DNA from: Caloramator sp. E03
Lineage (GTDB): Bacteria; Bacillota; Clostridia; Clostridiales; Caloramatoraceae
DNA length: 64,000 bases
Direction of reading: 5' to 3'
NCBI RefSeq assembly: GCF_006016075.1
Contig: NZ_CP040093.1
Coordinates: 1,839,501-1,903,500 of the forward strand
Part shown: one piece after another, positions 10,527 through 20,118 of the stretch
Layout: each line of letters starts with the position of its first letter
Position numbering within the stretch: position 1 is the stretch's first letter
Program-made: the position numbers and the translations under genes
The notes under the pieces: model-generated
Databases searched by the model: none
What the model was told of the DNA's origin: nothing
The model's input: only the letters and a program-made list of their open reading frames with translations

Positions 10527-10643
10527 AACAGTAGGTTCTGGCGTTGTTTCTAAGATTCTTGAGTAATAATCAGGGGAGGGTAATCCTCCCTTGTATTTTT
10601 ACAATAAATTAATATATTGCTATTGTATTTTTTTAAATAATAT
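10527..10643. repeat. Right copy of the 117-bp duplication, with duplicated tuf 3' end and terminator
   Basis: Identical to 6966-7038 plus 8525-8568. It includes the last 12 sense codons and stop of tuf (10527-10566, not expressed as a gene), the tuf terminator hairpin (10574-10590) and the -35 region of the rpsJ promoter. It restores the natural upstream context of the S10 operon next to the insertion. Confidence 0.95.
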
Positions 10644-10651
10644 TGTAAAAT
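10623..10651 (+). promoter_or_regulatory. Promoter of the S10 ribosomal operon
   Basis: TTGTAT (10623-10628), 17-base spacer, TAAAAT (10646-10651). The -35 lies inside the right copy of the 117-bp duplication and the -10 just outside it, so the promoter exists in full only on this side of the IS; in the left copy the -10 is replaced by IS sequence. Confidence 0.65.
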
Positions 10652-10869
10652 ATAAGAGTTGTAAAGTGCTTGGACTGCGATGATGCAAGAGGTTGCCGTA
10701 ATTCGGGGAATTCTTGCGGAGAATGTCCGGATCATAGAATCGGGCGACGAAGGTTCTGCACTATTTATGTTTGTGTTTAAAGCTAAGGATACACCCGGAA
10801 TAGTGTACAGAACAGCTTTCGTCGTGCGTAGTAAAAATAAAGCGTGCGATGAAAAGGAGGGTAAGTTTT
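10652..10869 (+). promoter_or_regulatory. Structured S10-operon leader RNA
   Basis: About 218 bases, clearly more GC-rich than surrounding DNA, between promoter and rpsJ. The main helix pairs CGACGAA (10745-10751) with TTCGTCG (10818-10824) and, continuing inward, GTTCTGCAC (10753-10761) with GTGTACAGAAC (10803-10813, two-base bulge). A 71-codon frame runs through it but has no ribosome binding site and no protein-like composition. Ribosomal-protein leaders of S10 operons are known in Clostridia; identity with that RNA class is inferred from position and structure only. Confidence 0.7.
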
Positions 10870-11178
10870 ATGGCAAAACAAAAAATCAGAATTAAATTAA
10901 AAGCATTCGATCATAATTTACTTGATGCTTCAGCTCAAAAGATAGTTGAAACTGCGAAAAAGACTGGTGCTAATGTTTCAGGTCCAGTTCCACTACCAAC
11001 AGAAAAGGATGTAGTTACAATCTTAAGAGCTGTTCACAAGTATAAGGATTCAAGAGAACAGTTTGAAATAAGAACACATAAGAGACTTATTGACATATTG
11101 AATCCAACTCAAAAGACGGTTGATTCATTAATGAAGCTTGATTTGCCAGCTGGCGTAGATATTGAAATCAAATTATAA
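10870..11178 (+). CDS. rpsJ: 30S ribosomal protein S10
   Basis: Head protein of the small subunit, also NusE in antitermination complexes, 102 aa. Conserved GPVPLPTEK, and [15 protein letters not shown] segments are present. The frame is open from 10849; ATG 10870 ([10 protein letters not shown]) is chosen because AAGGAGGG at 10855-10862 precedes it at normal distance. First gene of the superoperon that runs without a strong terminator to rplQ. Confidence 0.98.
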   Translation: MAKQKIRIKLKAFDHNLLDASAQKIVETAKKTGANVSGPVPLPTEKDVVTILRAVHKYKDSREQFEIRTHKRLIDILNPTQKTVDSLMKLDLPAGVDIEIKL

Positions 11179-11235
11179 TCACTTATTATGAATGCAGTTA
11201 ATGCATTCCGCTAATAATTTGAGGAGGTGCACAAT

Positions 11236-11865
11236 ATGAAAAAGGCTATCGTTGGAAGAAAATTAGGAATGACACAGATTTTTAATGAAGAAGGAAAGGT
11301 TGTTCCAGTAACAGTTATTGAAGCAGGCCCTAATATTGTTATTCAAAAGAAAACAGTTGAAACAGATGGATATAATGCTGTTAAAATAGGGTTTGGTGAT
11401 ATAAGAGAGAAGCTTTTAAATAAACCCGTTAAAGGTCAGTTTGAAAAGGCCAATGTAAAGTATAAGAGGTTTATAAAAGAATTAAGGCTTGATGATATAT
11501 CTGGTCTTGAGGTTGGAAGTGAGATAAAAGCAGATGTATTTCAGGCAGGAGACAAAGTTGATGTTACAGGCACATCAAAAGGAAAAGGGTTCCAAGGCGT
11601 TATAAAGAGATGGAATGCCAACAGAGGACCAATGTCTCACGGTTCAAAATATCACAGAGCTGTAGGTTCAATGGGTGCGTCATCATTCCCATCAAGAACC
11701 TTCAAGAATAAGAAAATGCCAGGACATATGGGAAATGCTAAGTCTACAATATTAAATCTTGAAGTTGTTAAAGTTGATGCGGAAAGAAATTTAATACTTA
11801 TTAAAGGAGCAGTTCCAGGACCAAAGAAAGGCTTAGTAATTATCAGAGATTCCGTTAAGGCTTAA
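11236..11865 (+). CDS. rplC: 50S ribosomal protein L3
   Basis: 209 aa, binds near the 3' end of 23S rRNA and starts 50S assembly. [15 protein letters not shown] at the N-terminus and the [18 protein letters not shown] loop that reaches the peptidyl-transferase centre are intact. Start ATG 11236 after GAGGAGGTG; an in-frame GTG at 11227 overlaps the ribosome binding site and is rejected. 57 bases after rpsJ. Confidence 0.98.
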   Translation: MKKAIVGRKLGMTQIFNEEGKVVPVTVIEAGPNIVIQKKTVETDGYNAVKIGFGDIREKLLNKPVKGQFEKANVKYKRFIKELRLDDISGLEVGSEIKADVFQAGDKVDVTGTSKGKGFQGVIKRWNANRGPMSHGSKYHRAVGSMGASSFPSRTFKNKKMPGHMGNAKSTILNLEVVKVDAERNLILIKGAVPGPKKGLVIIRDSVKA

Positions 11866-11889
11866 TTTTGGTGGAAAGGAGGATGTAAA

Positions 11890-12510
11890 ATGCCTAAAGT
11901 AGCTTTATATAATATGAATGCACAGCAGGTTGGAGAGATAGAACTTTCCGATGCGATATTTGGTGTTGAAGTTAATAAAGAAGCAATGCATCAGGTTGTT
12001 AAGATGCAGCTTGCAAATAAGAGACAGGGTACACAATCAGCATTAACAAGAGCTGAGGTTAGTGGAGGTGGCATAAAGCCATGGAGACAGAAGGGAACAG
12101 GTAGAGCAAGACAAGGTTCTATAAGAGCGCCTCAGTGGACTCATGGAGGAGTTGTATTTGCTCCAAAGCCAAGAGATTACAGTTATACAGTACCAAAGAA
12201 AATTAAAAGACTTGCATTAAAGTCAGCATTATCATCAAAGGTTCAAGAAAATCAAATTATAGTTCTTGATGAACTTAAACTTGATGTTCCTAAAACAAAA
12301 GTTATAGCTGAAATGCTTGAAAAATTCAATGCTTGCAAAACTTTAATTGTTGTTAAAGATTCAGATGAAGTTTTATACAAATCTGTTAGGAATATTGAAG
12401 GTGCTCATATACTTCCAGTAAATAATTTAAACGTATATGACATATTAAAGTACGAGAAGTTTATAATAACAAAAGATGCAGCTTCTAAAGTTGAGGAGGT
12501 GTACGCATAA
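11890..12510 (+). CDS. rplD: 50S ribosomal protein L4
   Basis: 206 aa exit-tunnel protein. The extended loop with [19 protein letters not shown] (residues about 60-80), where macrolide-resistance changes occur in other species, is wild type in appearance. In gamma-proteobacteria L4 also represses the S10 operon; whether it acts on the leader at 10652-10869 is unknown. RBS AAAGGAGG; its stop shares one base with the rplW start. Confidence 0.98.
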   Translation: MPKVALYNMNAQQVGEIELSDAIFGVEVNKEAMHQVVKMQLANKRQGTQSALTRAEVSGGGIKPWRQKGTGRARQGSIRAPQWTHGGVVFAPKPRDYSYTVPKKIKRLALKSALSSKVQENQIIVLDELKLDVPKTKVIAEMLEKFNACKTLIVVKDSDEVLYKSVRNIEGAHILPVNNLNVYDILKYEKFIITKDAASKVEEVYA

Positions 12511-12809
12511 TGAAACTTACAAATTATGATATAATTCTAAGGCCAGTAATAACAGAAAAATCTATGGCTCAAATGTCAGATAGGCAATACACCTTCTTGG
12601 TTCATAAAGATGCCAACAAGTCAATGATTAAGAAAGCTGTAGAAGAAATATTTGGAGTAAATGTTGAAGATGTTAAAACATTGAACTATGAAGGCAAAGT
12701 TAAGAGAGTCGGAGTTCATGTTGGAAGAAGAGCTGACTATAAAAAGGCTATTGTAAAGCTTACTGCAAACAGCAAATCTATAGAGTTCTTTGAGGGATTT
12801 AATGCATAA
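12510..12809 (+). CDS. rplW: 50S ribosomal protein L23
   Basis: 99 aa, sits at the tunnel exit and is the docking site for trigger factor and the signal recognition particle. Conserved [10 protein letters not shown] start region and [24 protein letters not shown] junction with rplD (one-base overlap) implies translational coupling; the ribosome binding site GAGGAGG is inside rplD. Confidence 0.98.
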   Translation: MKLTNYDIILRPVITEKSMAQMSDRQYTFLVHKDANKSMIKKAVEEIFGVNVEDVKTLNYEGKVKRVGVHVGRRADYKKAIVKLTANSKSIEFFEGFNA

Positions 12810-12874
12810 TTTAGATAGATAAAAAGCTGTTATTGACGATATGTCAGATAAGCGTAGAAAAGGAGGGAACAGTA

Positions 12875-13702
12875 ATGGGTATAAAACAATATAAACCAAC
12901 TTCTCCTGGAAGAAGAGGTATGTCAGTATTAACCTTTGAAGAAATAACTAAAAAGGAACCTGAAAAATCATTAGTTATAACACTAAAAAAGAATTCCGGA
13001 AGAAACTCTTATGGAAGAATAACTGTTCGCCACAGAGGTGGTGGAGCTAAGATAAAATATAGAATTATAGATTTTAAGAGAGATAAGGATGGTATTCCTG
13101 CAAAGGTTACTGCAATAGAATATGATCCAAATAGAACAGCATTTATAGCACTTTTAACTTACGTTGATGGTGAAAAGAGATATATAATAGCACCAGATAC
13201 TTTAAAAGTTGGAGATACAGTAATATCAGGTGAAACAGCAGATATTAAAGTTGGTAATGCATTACCTTTAAAGAATATCCCTGTTGGTACTATGATACAC
13301 AACATTGAGCTTTATCCTGGAAAAGGAGGCCAGCTTGTAAGAGCTGCTGGTGGTGCTGCACAGCTTATGGCAAAAGAAGGAGACTATGCACAGGTTAGAC
13401 TTCCAAGCGGTGAAGTTAGATTAGTAAGACTTGATTGTAAAGCCACTATTGGTATAGTAGGAAACTTAAATTACGAACTTATCAATTGGGGTAAAGCAGG
13501 TAGAATAAGACATAAAGGTATAAGACCTACAGTTAGAGGTTCTGTAATGAACCCAGTTGACCATCCACACGGTGGTGGTGAAGGTAAGTCACCAATAGGA
13601 CATCCAGGACCACTTACTCCATGGGGTAAACCAACTCTTGGATATAAGACAAGAAAACATCATAAGTATTCAGATAAGTTTATAGTAAAGAGAAGAAAGT
13701 AG
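12875..13702 (+). CDS. rplB: 50S ribosomal protein L2
   Basis: 275 aa, needed for subunit association and peptidyl-transferase activity. RNA-binding and C-terminal segments are complete, including [12 protein letters not shown] with the essential His. The frame is open from 12833, but ATG 12875 ([14 protein letters not shown]) after AAGGAGGGAA is the conserved start. 65 bases after rplW. Confidence 0.98.
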   Translation: MGIKQYKPTSPGRRGMSVLTFEEITKKEPEKSLVITLKKNSGRNSYGRITVRHRGGGAKIKYRIIDFKRDKDGIPAKVTAIEYDPNRTAFIALLTYVDGEKRYIIAPDTLKVGDTVISGETADIKVGNALPLKNIPVGTMIHNIELYPGKGGQLVRAAGGAAQLMAKEGDYAQVRLPSGEVRLVRLDCKATIGIVGNLNYELINWGKAGRIRHKGIRPTVRGSVMNPVDHPHGGGEGKSPIGHPGPLTPWGKPTLGYKTRKHHKYSDKFIVKRRK

Positions 13703-13711
13703 TAAGGGGGC

Positions 13712-13744
13712 AGGAGGCATAGGCTACTATGTACTCTGCTTCCT
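13712..13744 (+). promoter_or_regulatory. Hairpin in the rplB-rpsS gap
   Basis: AGGAGGCA (13712-13719) pairs with TGCTTCCT (13737-13744) with one G-U pair, in an 83-base gap that is long for this operon. The stem contains an AGGAGG that would be masked when folded. No T tract, so not a terminator. Function unknown. Confidence 0.4.
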
Positions 13745-13785
13745 AATGTATAAACCTTTATGTAGTATGAAGGGAGGCATATAAA

Positions 13786-14067
13786 TTGAGTAGATCAATA
13801 AAAAAGGGACCGTTTGTACAGGAAGCTCTCATGAAGAAAATAGTTGAAATGAATAAAACTGGTGAAAAGAGAGTTATAAAGACATGGTCAAGAAGTTCAA
13901 CTATATTTCCACAAATGGTAGGGCATACAATAGCAGTTTATGATGGAAGAAAACATGTTCCGGTTTATATAACTGAAGACATGATTGGACATAAGCTTGG
14001 AGAATTTGCTCCTACAAGAACTTTCAAAGGACATGATGATACAGAAAAGTCATCTAAAGTAAAGTGA
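13786..14067 (+). CDS. rpsS: 30S ribosomal protein S19
   Basis: 93 aa protein of the 30S head, in contact with S13 and the A-site tRNA region. [18 protein letters not shown] and [16 protein letters not shown] are diagnostic. It starts with TTG at 13786, eight bases after AAGGGAGG; no ATG or GTG fits the conserved N-terminus, so this is a real TTG start. Its end lies 17 bases before rplV. Confidence 0.97.
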   Translation: MSRSIKKGPFVQEALMKKIVEMNKTGEKRVIKTWSRSSTIFPQMVGHTIAVYDGRKHVPVYITEDMIGHKLGEFAPTRTFKGHDDTEKSSKVK

Positions 14068-14084
14068 TGAAAGGAGGCCCTAAA

Positions 14085-14420
14085 ATGGAAGCTAGAGCAC
14101 ATGCTAAATATATTAGAATGTCGCCAAGAAAGGTTAAGGTAGTTCTTGACCTTATAAGGGGTAAGAACGTAGGCGAAGCTATGGCTATTTTAAAACATAC
14201 ACCAAGAGCGGCAGCTACAGTTGTTATGAAGCTTTTAAAGTCTGCTATGGCTAATGCTGAAAATAATCATAAGATGGATGTTTCAAAATTATATGTTGCA
14301 GAAACTTATGCAAATCAAGGTCCATCATTAAAAAGGTTTCAACCACATGCTCAGGGAAGAGCATTTAGAATATTAAAGAGAACTAGCCATATAACAGTGG
14401 TTCTTAAGGAAAGAGCATAA
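14085..14420 (+). CDS. rplV: 50S ribosomal protein L22
   Basis: 111 aa exit-tunnel protein. [18 protein letters not shown] and the beta-hairpin region [21 protein letters not shown] are conserved. Upstream in-frame Met codons at 14064 overlap rpsS, but ATG 14085 is the conserved start and has AAAGGAGG in front. Confidence 0.98.
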   Translation: MEARAHAKYIRMSPRKVKVVLDLIRGKNVGEAMAILKHTPRAAATVVMKLLKSAMANAENNHKMDVSKLYVAETYANQGPSLKRFQPHAQGRAFRILKRTSHITVVLKERA

Positions 14421-14442
14421 CCTAAAGAAGGAGGGTTAAAGC

Positions 14443-15129
14443 GTGGGACAAAAAGTAAATCCACATGGACTAAGAGTTGGAATAATTAAAGACTGGGACG
14501 CTAAATGGTATGCAAAGGATAAAGACTTTGCAGACTTACTTATCGAAGATAATAAGATAAGAGAATATATAAAAGAAAAGCTTTATGTAGCAGGTATTTC
14601 AAGAATTGTTATTGAAAGAACTTCAAACAGAGTTAAGATAAATATTTATACTGCAAAGCCTGGAATAATCATTGGAAAAGGTGGAGCAGGAGTTGAAGAA
14701 TTAAAGAAAGAAATCGAAAAGCTTACAAAGAAGAATATTGTTATAAATATTGTTGAAATAAAGAATCCAGAAATAGATGCTCAGCTTGTTGCAGAAAACA
14801 TTGCACAACAACTTGAAAAGAGAGTTGCTTTTAGAAAGGCAATGAAGCAGGCAATATCAAGAGCTATGAGATTTGGCGTTAAAGGTGTTAAAACATCTGT
14901 TGCTGGAAGATTAGGCGGAGCTGAAATTGCAAGAACAGAACAATATCATGAAGGTACTATACCACTACAGACTTTAAGAGCTGATATTGATTATGGATTT
15001 GCAGAAGCACATACTACTTATGGTAAGCTCGGAGTTAAGGTTTGGATATATAAAGGAGAAGTTTTACCAAAGAAAAAAGATAATAAAGATAGTGCTGCAA
15101 CTGTAGAGAATGAGGCAGCAAATATATAG
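14443..15129 (+). CDS. rpsC: 30S ribosomal protein S3
   Basis: 228 aa mRNA-entry protein with an N-terminal KH domain ([17 protein letters not shown], around residues 80-96) and the C-terminal S3 domain ([26 protein letters not shown], given here in part). GTG start at 14443 after AAGGAGGG. The last 20 residues are a variable acidic/lysine-rich tail. Confidence 0.98.
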   Translation: MGQKVNPHGLRVGIIKDWDAKWYAKDKDFADLLIEDNKIREYIKEKLYVAGISRIVIERTSNRVKINIYTAKPGIIIGKGGAGVEELKKEIEKLTKKNIVINIVEIKNPEIDAQLVAENIAQQLEKRVAFRKAMKQAISRAMRFGVKGVKTSVAGRLGGAEIARTEQYHEGTIPLQTLRADIDYGFAEAHTTYGKLGVKVWIYKGEVLPKKKDNKDSAATVENEAANI

Positions 15130-15154
15130 CTGTTACAGGAAGGAGGAACACATC

Positions 15155-15598
15155 ATGTTAATGCCTAAAAGAGTAAAGCATCGTAAGGTTATGCGTGGTA
15201 GAATGAAAGGAAAGGCAACAAGAGGTAATTTTCTTGCTTATGGAGATTTTGGACTTATGGCATTAGAGCCAGCCTGGGTTAAGAGTAACCAGATTGAAGC
15301 TGCCAGAATAGCTATTAACAGATATATAAAAAGAGGCGGAAAGCTTTGGATAAAGATATTCCCTGATAAACCAGTTACCCAAAAACCAGCTGAAACACGT
15401 ATGGGTTCAGGTAAGGGTTCACCAGAGTACTGGGTAGCAGTTGTGAAGCCAGGCAGAGTACTTTTTGAACTTTCAGGTGTTAGCGAAGAAGTTGCAAGGG
15501 AGGCAATGAGACTTGCTTCATACAAACTTCCTGTTAAGACTAAGTTTGTAACCAGGAAGGACTTCGAGGAAATGGGTGGTGAAGTAAATGAAGGCTAA
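15155..15598 (+). CDS. rplP: 50S ribosomal protein L16
   Basis: 147 aa, near the A-site tRNA elbow. [19 protein letters not shown] at the start and [19 protein letters not shown] are conserved. The frame is open upstream into rpsC; ATG 15155 fits the family and follows AAGGAGGA. Its last 11 bases overlap rpmC, a usual coupling in this operon. Confidence 0.98.
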   Translation: MLMPKRVKHRKVMRGRMKGKATRGNFLAYGDFGLMALEPAWVKSNQIEAARIAINRYIKRGGKLWIKIFPDKPVTQKPAETRMGSGKGSPEYWVAVVKPGRVLFELSGVSEEVAREAMRLASYKLPVKTKFVTRKDFEEMGGEVNEG

Positions 15599-15800
15599 TG
15601 AATTAAATACATTAAGAGAAAATACAACAGCAGAACTTCAAAAGAAAGTTGGAGAGCTTAAAGCTGAGCTTTTTAATTTAAGATTCCAACTTGCAACTGG
15701 TCAGCTTGAAAATCCAATGAGAATAAGAGAAGTTAAGAAATCCATAGCTCAATTAAAAACTGTTATTAGGGAAAAAGAGCTAAAGGCTGCTCAAAAGTAA
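15588..15800 (+). CDS. rpmC: 50S ribosomal protein L29
   Basis: 70 aa two-helix protein beside the tunnel exit. [24 protein letters not shown] is nearly consensus (shown in text as parts: [15 protein letters not shown], then MRIREVKK). ATG 15588 lies inside the end of rplP, and GAAATGGGTGGTG upstream gives a modest ribosome binding site, so translation is probably coupled. Confidence 0.97.
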   Translation: MKANELNTLRENTTAELQKKVGELKAELFNLRFQLATGQLENPMRIREVKKSIAQLKTVIREKELKAAQK

Positions 15801-15818
15801 TGAAGGGAGGTTAGGCCT

Positions 15819-16073
15819 GTGGAGAGAGGACATAAGAAAGTTAGAATTGGAAAAGTTGTGTCGGATAAAATGCAAAAAACTATTGTTGTTGCTGTTGAAA
15901 CAAAGGTTAGCCATCCTTTATATGGTAAAACCGTTAATAGAACAACAAAGTTTAAAGCTCATGATGAGAATAATGATGCTAAAATTGGTGATATAGTAAA
16001 GATTATGGAAACAAGGCCCCTTAGCAAAGATAAAAGATGGAGACTTGTTGAAATTATTGAGAGAGCTAAATAA
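15819..16073 (+). CDS. rpsQ: 30S ribosomal protein S17
   Basis: 84 aa OB-fold protein that binds 16S rRNA early in assembly. Signature [17 protein letters not shown] and [21 protein letters not shown] start at 15819 after GGGAGG. 18 bases after rpmC and 26 before rplN. Confidence 0.98.
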   Translation: MERGHKKVRIGKVVSDKMQKTIVVAVETKVSHPLYGKTVNRTTKFKAHDENNDAKIGDIVKIMETRPLSKDKRWRLVEIIERAK

Positions 16074-16099
16074 CATGGCTATCGAAAGGAGGGTTTAGG

Positions 16100-16468
16100 A
16101 TGATTCAGCAGCAAACTATACTTAAAGTTGCAGATAATTCCGGTGCAAAGGAAATAATGTGCATTCGTGTATTAGGTGGATCATTAAGAAAGTATGGTAA
16201 TATTGGCGATATAATAGTAGCTAGTGTTAAGAGTGCAACACCCGGAGGTGTTGTTAAAAAGGGAGACGTTGTAAAGGCTGTAATTGTAAGATCAGTTAAA
16301 GGCTTAAGAAGAGCTGATGGTTCATATATAAAATTTGATGAAAACGCAGCTGTTATAATAAAGGATGATAAAACTCCAAGAGGTACAAGAATATTTGGAC
16401 CTGTAGCAAGGGAACTTAGAGATAAGGAATTTACAAAAATTCTTTCACTTGCACCTGAAGTACTATAA
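16100..16468 (+). CDS. rplN: 50S ribosomal protein L14
   Basis: 122 aa intersubunit-bridge protein, and the docking site of silencing factor Rsf[20 protein letters not shown] at the start and [24 protein letters not shown] (in part) at the end are typical and complete. RBS AAAGGAGGG. Confidence 0.98.
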   Translation: MIQQQTILKVADNSGAKEIMCIRVLGGSLRKYGNIGDIIVASVKSATPGGVVKKGDVVKAVIVRSVKGLRRADGSYIKFDENAAVIIKDDKTPRGTRIFGPVARELRDKEFTKILSLAPEVL

Positions 16469-16486
16469 CCAGGGAGGTGACGTTTA

Positions 16487-16804
16487 ATGAATAAGTTACA
16501 CGTTAAAAGAGGAGATACTGTAGTTGTAATTTCCGGTAAAGATAAGGATAAAAAAGGCGAAGTTTTAGTTGCTATGCCTAAAGAAGGAAAAGTAATAGTT
16601 AAAGGTGTTAATATAGTTACAAAACATCAAAAACCAAATGCAAGAAATAGAGAAGGTGGTATAATCCATCAGGAAGCTCCTATTCATGCATCAAATGTTA
16701 TGTTGTATTGCAAGAATTGCAACAAACCAACAAGGATTTCATATAAAATACTTGAAAATGGAGCTAAGGTAAGGGTATGCAAGCACTGTAATGAGACATT
16801 CTAA
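16487..16804 (+). CDS. rplX: 50S ribosomal protein L24, zinc-knuckle form
   Basis: 105 aa assembly-initiator protein. KOW motif [21 protein letters not shown] near the N-terminus. The C-terminus has two CxxC pairs (CKNC near residue 75 and CKHC near residue 99), the clostridial pattern expected to hold zinc; many other bacteria lack them. RBS AGGGAGGTGA, 18 bases after rplN. Confidence 0.97.
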   Translation: MNKLHVKRGDTVVVISGKDKDKKGEVLVAMPKEGKVIVKGVNIVTKHQKPNARNREGGIIHQEAPIHASNVMLYCKNCNKPTRISYKILENGAKVRVCKHCNETF

Positions 16805-16826
16805 ACCATGAAAGGAGGTTTACTAA

Positions 16827-17369
16827 ATGATACCAAGACTTAAAGAGAAATACGAAAAAGAAGTAGTACCAGCTCTACTTGAGAGGTTTAATTATAAAAG
16901 CGTCATGGAGGTTCCAAAACTTGAAAAGATAATTTTAAATATGGGAGTAGGCGATGCAAAGGATAATCCAAAGCTCCTTGATGCTGCAGTTAATGATATG
17001 ACGGTTATTGCTGGACAGAAGGCTGTTGTAACAAGAGCAAAGAAAGCTGTTTCAAACTTTAAAATAAGAGCAGGAATGGCAATAGGATGTAAAGTTACTT
17101 TAAGAGGAGCAAAGATGTATGAATTTGCTGATAAGCTTTTTAACGTTGCTCTTCCAAGGGTAAGAGACTTTAAAGGTGTTTCAACTAAATCTTTTGACGG
17201 AAGAGGAAACTATTCCCTTGGTATTAAGGAACAGCTTATATTCCCTGAAATCGAATATGATAAGGTTGAGAAAGTAAGAGGTATGGATATAATTTTCGTT
17301 ACTACAGCAAAGACAGATGAAGAAGCAAAGGAACTATTAAGGCTTCTTGGTATGCCTTTTGCACAGTAA
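16827..17369 (+). CDS. rplE: 50S ribosomal protein L5
   Basis: 180 aa, binds 5S rRNA and contacts the P-site t[21 protein letters not shown] and [20 protein letters not shown] are conserved and the C-terminal [14 protein letters not shown] is complete. RBS AAAGGAGG. Confidence 0.98.
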   Translation: MIPRLKEKYEKEVVPALLERFNYKSVMEVPKLEKIILNMGVGDAKDNPKLLDAAVNDMTVIAGQKAVVTRAKKAVSNFKIRAGMAIGCKVTLRGAKMYEFADKLFNVALPRVRDFKGVSTKSFDGRGNYSLGIKEQLIFPEIEYDKVEKVRGMDIIFVTTAKTDEEAKELLRLLGMPFAQ

Positions 17370-17385
17370 TAAAGGAGGGAAAATT

Positions 17386-17571
17386 GTGGCGCGCAAAGCA
17401 ATGATTGAAAAATGGAAGAGAGAACCAAAATTCTCAACAAGAGCCTATACAAGATGCAGAATCTGTGGTAGACCACATGCAGTGCTTAGAAAATATGGAA
17501 TTTGCAGAATATGCTTTAGAGAACTTGCATACAAAGGTGAAATTCCAGGATGCAAGAAGGCAAGTTGGTAA
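17386..17571 (+). CDS. rpsZ: 30S ribosomal protein S14, zinc type
   Basis: 61 aa zinc-binding (C+) S14 with CRIC (residues 24-27) and CRIC (residues 40-43). The Firmicute naming rpsZ/rpsN1 applies to this short form. The frame is open upstream inside rplE, but GTG 17386 ([10 protein letters not shown]) has AAAGGAGGG at the right distance. No zinc-free second copy is in the window. Confidence 0.97.
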   Translation: MARKAMIEKWKREPKFSTRAYTRCRICGRPHAVLRKYGICRICFRELAYKGEIPGCKKASW

Positions 17572-17600
17572 TTAGGTTAAAATGAAAGGAGGCAGTAATT

Positions 17601-17999
17601 ATGGTTATGACTGACCCAATTGCTGATATGCTAACACGTATCAGAAATGCAAATATAGTAAGGCGGGAAACTGTTGAGGTGCCATCCTCAAAGATGAAAA
17701 AGGCGATTGCTGACATAATGCTAAATGAAGGATATTTAAGTAGTGTAGAGGAATATTTAGATGGTTCAGTTCCTATGTTAAAACTTTCATTAAAGTATGG
17801 TTTAAATAAAGAAAGAGTTATAACTGGACTAAAGAGAATATCAAAACCAGGACTTAGAGTATATGTTGAGAAGGATAATATACCAAAAGTACTTGGAGGA
17901 CTTGGAATAGCAATAATTTCAACATCAAAGGGAGTAATGACTGATAGAGAAGCAAGAAAGCTTGGAATAGGTGGAGAAGTTATCTGTTATATTTGGTAA
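17601..17999 (+). CDS. rpsH: 30S ribosomal protein S8
   Basis: 132 aa central-domain 16S rRNA-binding protein; in E. coli it represses the spc operon. [15 protein letters not shown] at the start and [20 protein letters not shown] near the end. ATG 17601 or the second ATG 17607 (MTDPIAD) may be used; both are in range of AAAGGAGGC. Confidence 0.97.
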   Translation: MVMTDPIADMLTRIRNANIVRRETVEVPSSKMKKAIADIMLNEGYLSSVEEYLDGSVPMLKLSLKYGLNKERVITGLKRISKPGLRVYVEKDNIPKVLGGLGIAIISTSKGVMTDREARKLGIGGEVICYIW

Positions 18000-18023
18000 T
18001 AACGATTGATAGGAGGTGCAAGC

Positions 18024-18566
18024 ATGTCAAGATTAGGTAGACTTCCGGTTGTTCTTCCTCAAGGAGTTACAGTTAACATTGATGCAAATAATGTTGTTAC
18101 TGTAAAAGGACCTAAGGGTACACTTACAAAAGGAATGAGCAAGGTTATAAATATAAAGGTTGAAGATGGAAAAGTAGTTGTAACAAGACCAAATGATGAA
18201 AAAGAAGTTAGAGCTCTTCATGGACTTACAAGAGCTTTAATTAAGAATATGGTAATTGGTGTTACAGAAGGTTATCAAAAGACATTAGAATTAGTTGGTG
18301 TAGGATATAAAGCAGCTAAACAAGGTAAAAAGCTTGTTTTAAATGTTGGATATTCTCATCCAGTTGAAATAGATCCTGTAGAAGGGATAGAATTTGATGT
18401 TCCTGCTCCAACTCAAGTAGTTGTTAAAGGAATCAATAAGGAATTGGTTGGTCAGGTGGCAGCAGTTGTTAGAAGCGTAAGAGAGCCAGAACCATATAAG
18501 GGTAAAGGTATTAAATATATCGATGAAGTTATAAGACGTAAGGAAGGTAAGACTGGTAAGAAATAA
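18024..18566 (+). CDS. rplF: 50S ribosomal protein L6
   Basis: 180 aa, close to the factor-binding site. Two L6 repeats are present; the second ends with [20 protein letters not shown] and [15 protein letters not shown] 18024 ([13 protein letters not shown]) follows AGGAGGTGC; an in-frame TTG at 18006 overlaps that site and is rejected. Confidence 0.98.
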   Translation: MSRLGRLPVVLPQGVTVNIDANNVVTVKGPKGTLTKGMSKVINIKVEDGKVVVTRPNDEKEVRALHGLTRALIKNMVIGVTEGYQKTLELVGVGYKAAKQGKKLVLNVGYSHPVEIDPVEGIEFDVPAPTQVVVKGINKELVGQVAAVVRSVREPEPYKGKGIKYIDEVIRRKEGKTGKK

Positions 18567-18585
18567 TGGAAGGGAGTGAGCTTGA

Positions 18586-18954
18586 ATGATCAATAAGCCA
18601 TCCAAGAATGAAAAAAGACAAATAAGGCATCTTAGAGTTCGTAAAAAGGTTTATGGCACTAGTGAGAGACCAAGATTAAGCGTATATAGAAGTGAAAAGC
18701 ATATATATGCGCAAATTATAAATGATGACTTGGCAAATACTTTAGTTTCAGCATCCTCACTTGATAAGGAATTAAGGGATAAAATAAGTGTGGGAAGCAA
18801 CAAAGAAGCTGCAAAAGCAGTTGGCGAATTAATTGCTAAAAAGGCCCTCGAAAAAGGAATAAAACAGGTTGTTTTTGATAGAAGTGGATATATATATCAT
18901 GGAAGAGTTAAGGAACTTGCAGAAGCTGCAAGACAGGCTGGACTTGATTTTTAA
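18586..18954 (+). CDS. rplR: 50S ribosomal protein L18
   Basis: 122 aa 5S rRNA-binding protein. [23 protein letters not shown] and [28 protein letters not shown] (in part) match the family along the full length. RBS AAGGGAGTG; 19 bases after rplF and 20 before rpsE. Confidence 0.98.
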   Translation: MINKPSKNEKRQIRHLRVRKKVYGTSERPRLSVYRSEKHIYAQIINDDLANTLVSASSLDKELRDKISVGSNKEAAKAVGELIAKKALEKGIKQVVFDRSGYIYHGRVKELAEAARQAGLDF

Positions 18955-18974
18955 TAAGAGAAGGAGGGAAATAG

Positions 18975-19472
18975 ATGAGAATCGATCCTAGCAAGCTAGA
19001 CCTTAAGGAAAAGGTTGTATATATAAATAGAGTTGCTAAGGTTGTTAAAGGTGGTAAGAACTTCAGATTTAGCGCTCTGGTCGTAGTTGGAGATGGAAAA
19101 GGATATGTTGGTGTAGGAATGGGAAAAGCTGCTGAAGTTCCTGAAGCAATAAGAAAGGGAATAGAAGATGCAAAGAAAAACCTTATTAAGGTTGCATTAC
19201 TTGAAAATACAATTCCGCATGAAATAGTAGGAGAATACGGTGCAGGGAAAGTACTTATAATGCCAGCAAAAGAAGGTACTGGAGTTATAGCAGGTGGTCC
19301 TGTACGTGATGTTCTTGAACTTGCTGGAATAAAGGATGTTAGAGCTAAGTCTTTAGGTTCTAACAATGCAAGAAACATGGTAAACGCAACTATGGACGGT
19401 CTTTCAAAGCTTAGAACTGCTGAAGAGATTGCAAAGCTTAGAGGAAAGACTGTTGATGAGATACTAGGTTAG
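18975..19472 (+). CDS. rpsE: 30S ribosomal protein S5
   Basis: 165 aa protein of the decoding centre and mRNA-entry helicase site. N-terminal dsRNA-binding domain with [18 protein letters not shown] and the C-terminal S5 domain with [20 protein letters not shown]. The spectinomycin loop (VAKVVKGG) is normal. RBS AGAAGGAGGG. Confidence 0.98.
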   Translation: MRIDPSKLDLKEKVVYINRVAKVVKGGKNFRFSALVVVGDGKGYVGVGMGKAAEVPEAIRKGIEDAKKNLIKVALLENTIPHEIVGEYGAGKVLIMPAKEGTGVIAGGPVRDVLELAGIKDVRAKSLGSNNARNMVNATMDGLSKLRTAEEIAKLRGKTVDEILG

Positions 19473-19483
19473 GGGGGAGTACC

Positions 19484-19663
19484 ATGGCAAAGATAAAAGT
19501 TACGCTTATAAAGAGCACAATTGGAAGAAAGAAGGACCACATTGCAACTGTTAAAGCTCTTGGACTTAAAAAAATAGGTAGCACAGTTGAACATGAGGAA
19601 ACTCCTGAAGTAATGGGAATGATAAATAAGGTTAACTACATGTTAAAAGTTGAAAGAGTTTAA
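19484..19663 (+). CDS. rpmD: 50S ribosomal protein L30
   Basis: 59 aa. Reads [20 protein letters not shown] at the start, then [21 protein letters not shown] and [11 protein letters not shown], the full-length family pattern. ATG 19484 follows AGGGGGGAG. 11 bases after rpsE and 13 before rplO, as expected in Firmicutes. Confidence 0.97.
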   Translation: MAKIKVTLIKSTIGRKKDHIATVKALGLKKIGSTVEHEETPEVMGMINKVNYMLKVERV

Positions 19664-19676
19664 GGGAGGTGTTGAA

Positions 19677-20117
19677 ATGAAACTTCATGAATTAAGACCA
19701 GCTCCCGGAACAAATAAGGAGCCTAAGAGAAAAGGTAGAGGAAGTGCTGCTGGACTTGGAAAATCAGCAGGTAGAGGTCAAAAAGGTGCAGGTGCACGTT
19801 CAGGTGGAGGAAAAGGTCCAGGATTTGAAGGAGGTCAGATGCCACTTCAAAGACGACTTCCAAAGAGAGGTTTTACAAATATATTTGCAAAGGAATATGC
19901 AGAAGTTAATATAGATATTTTAAATAAGTTTGATAATGGAGCTGAAATCACCCCAGAACTTCTTAAGAAGCATGGAATTGTTAAAAATGTTGTGGACGGT
20001 GTAAAGATACTTGGGAATGGAGAGCTAAAAAAGAGCTTAATTGTAAAAGCCCACAAATTTACAAAGTCAGCTGCTGAAAAGATTGAAGCTGCTGGAGGTA
20101 AAGTAGAGGTGATTTAA
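19677..20117 (+). CDS. rplO: 50S ribosomal protein L15
   Basis: 146 aa late-assembly protein. [20 protein letters not shown] and the glycine/basic-rich [21 protein letters not shown] segment. ATG 19677 follows AAGGGAGGTG; the frame is open a little upstream. Ends one base before the secY start. Confidence 0.98.
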   Translation: MKLHELRPAPGTNKEPKRKGRGSAAGLGKSAGRGQKGAGARSGGGKGPGFEGGQMPLQRRLPKRGFTNIFAKEYAEVNIDILNKFDNGAEITPELLKKHGIVKNVVDGVKILGNGELKKSLIVKAHKFTKSAAEKIEAAGGKVEVI

Positions 20118-20118
20118 C

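Noticed and set aside
6966-10643. Segmental duplication of tuf or a CRISPR-like repeat
   Set aside because: The 117-bp repeat exactly borders the IS ends, so it is a target-site duplication.
10680-10895. 71-codon open frame before rpsJ
   Set aside because: No ribosome binding site, overlaps the rpsJ start in another frame, and lies in a strongly base-paired leader; better explained as leader RNA.
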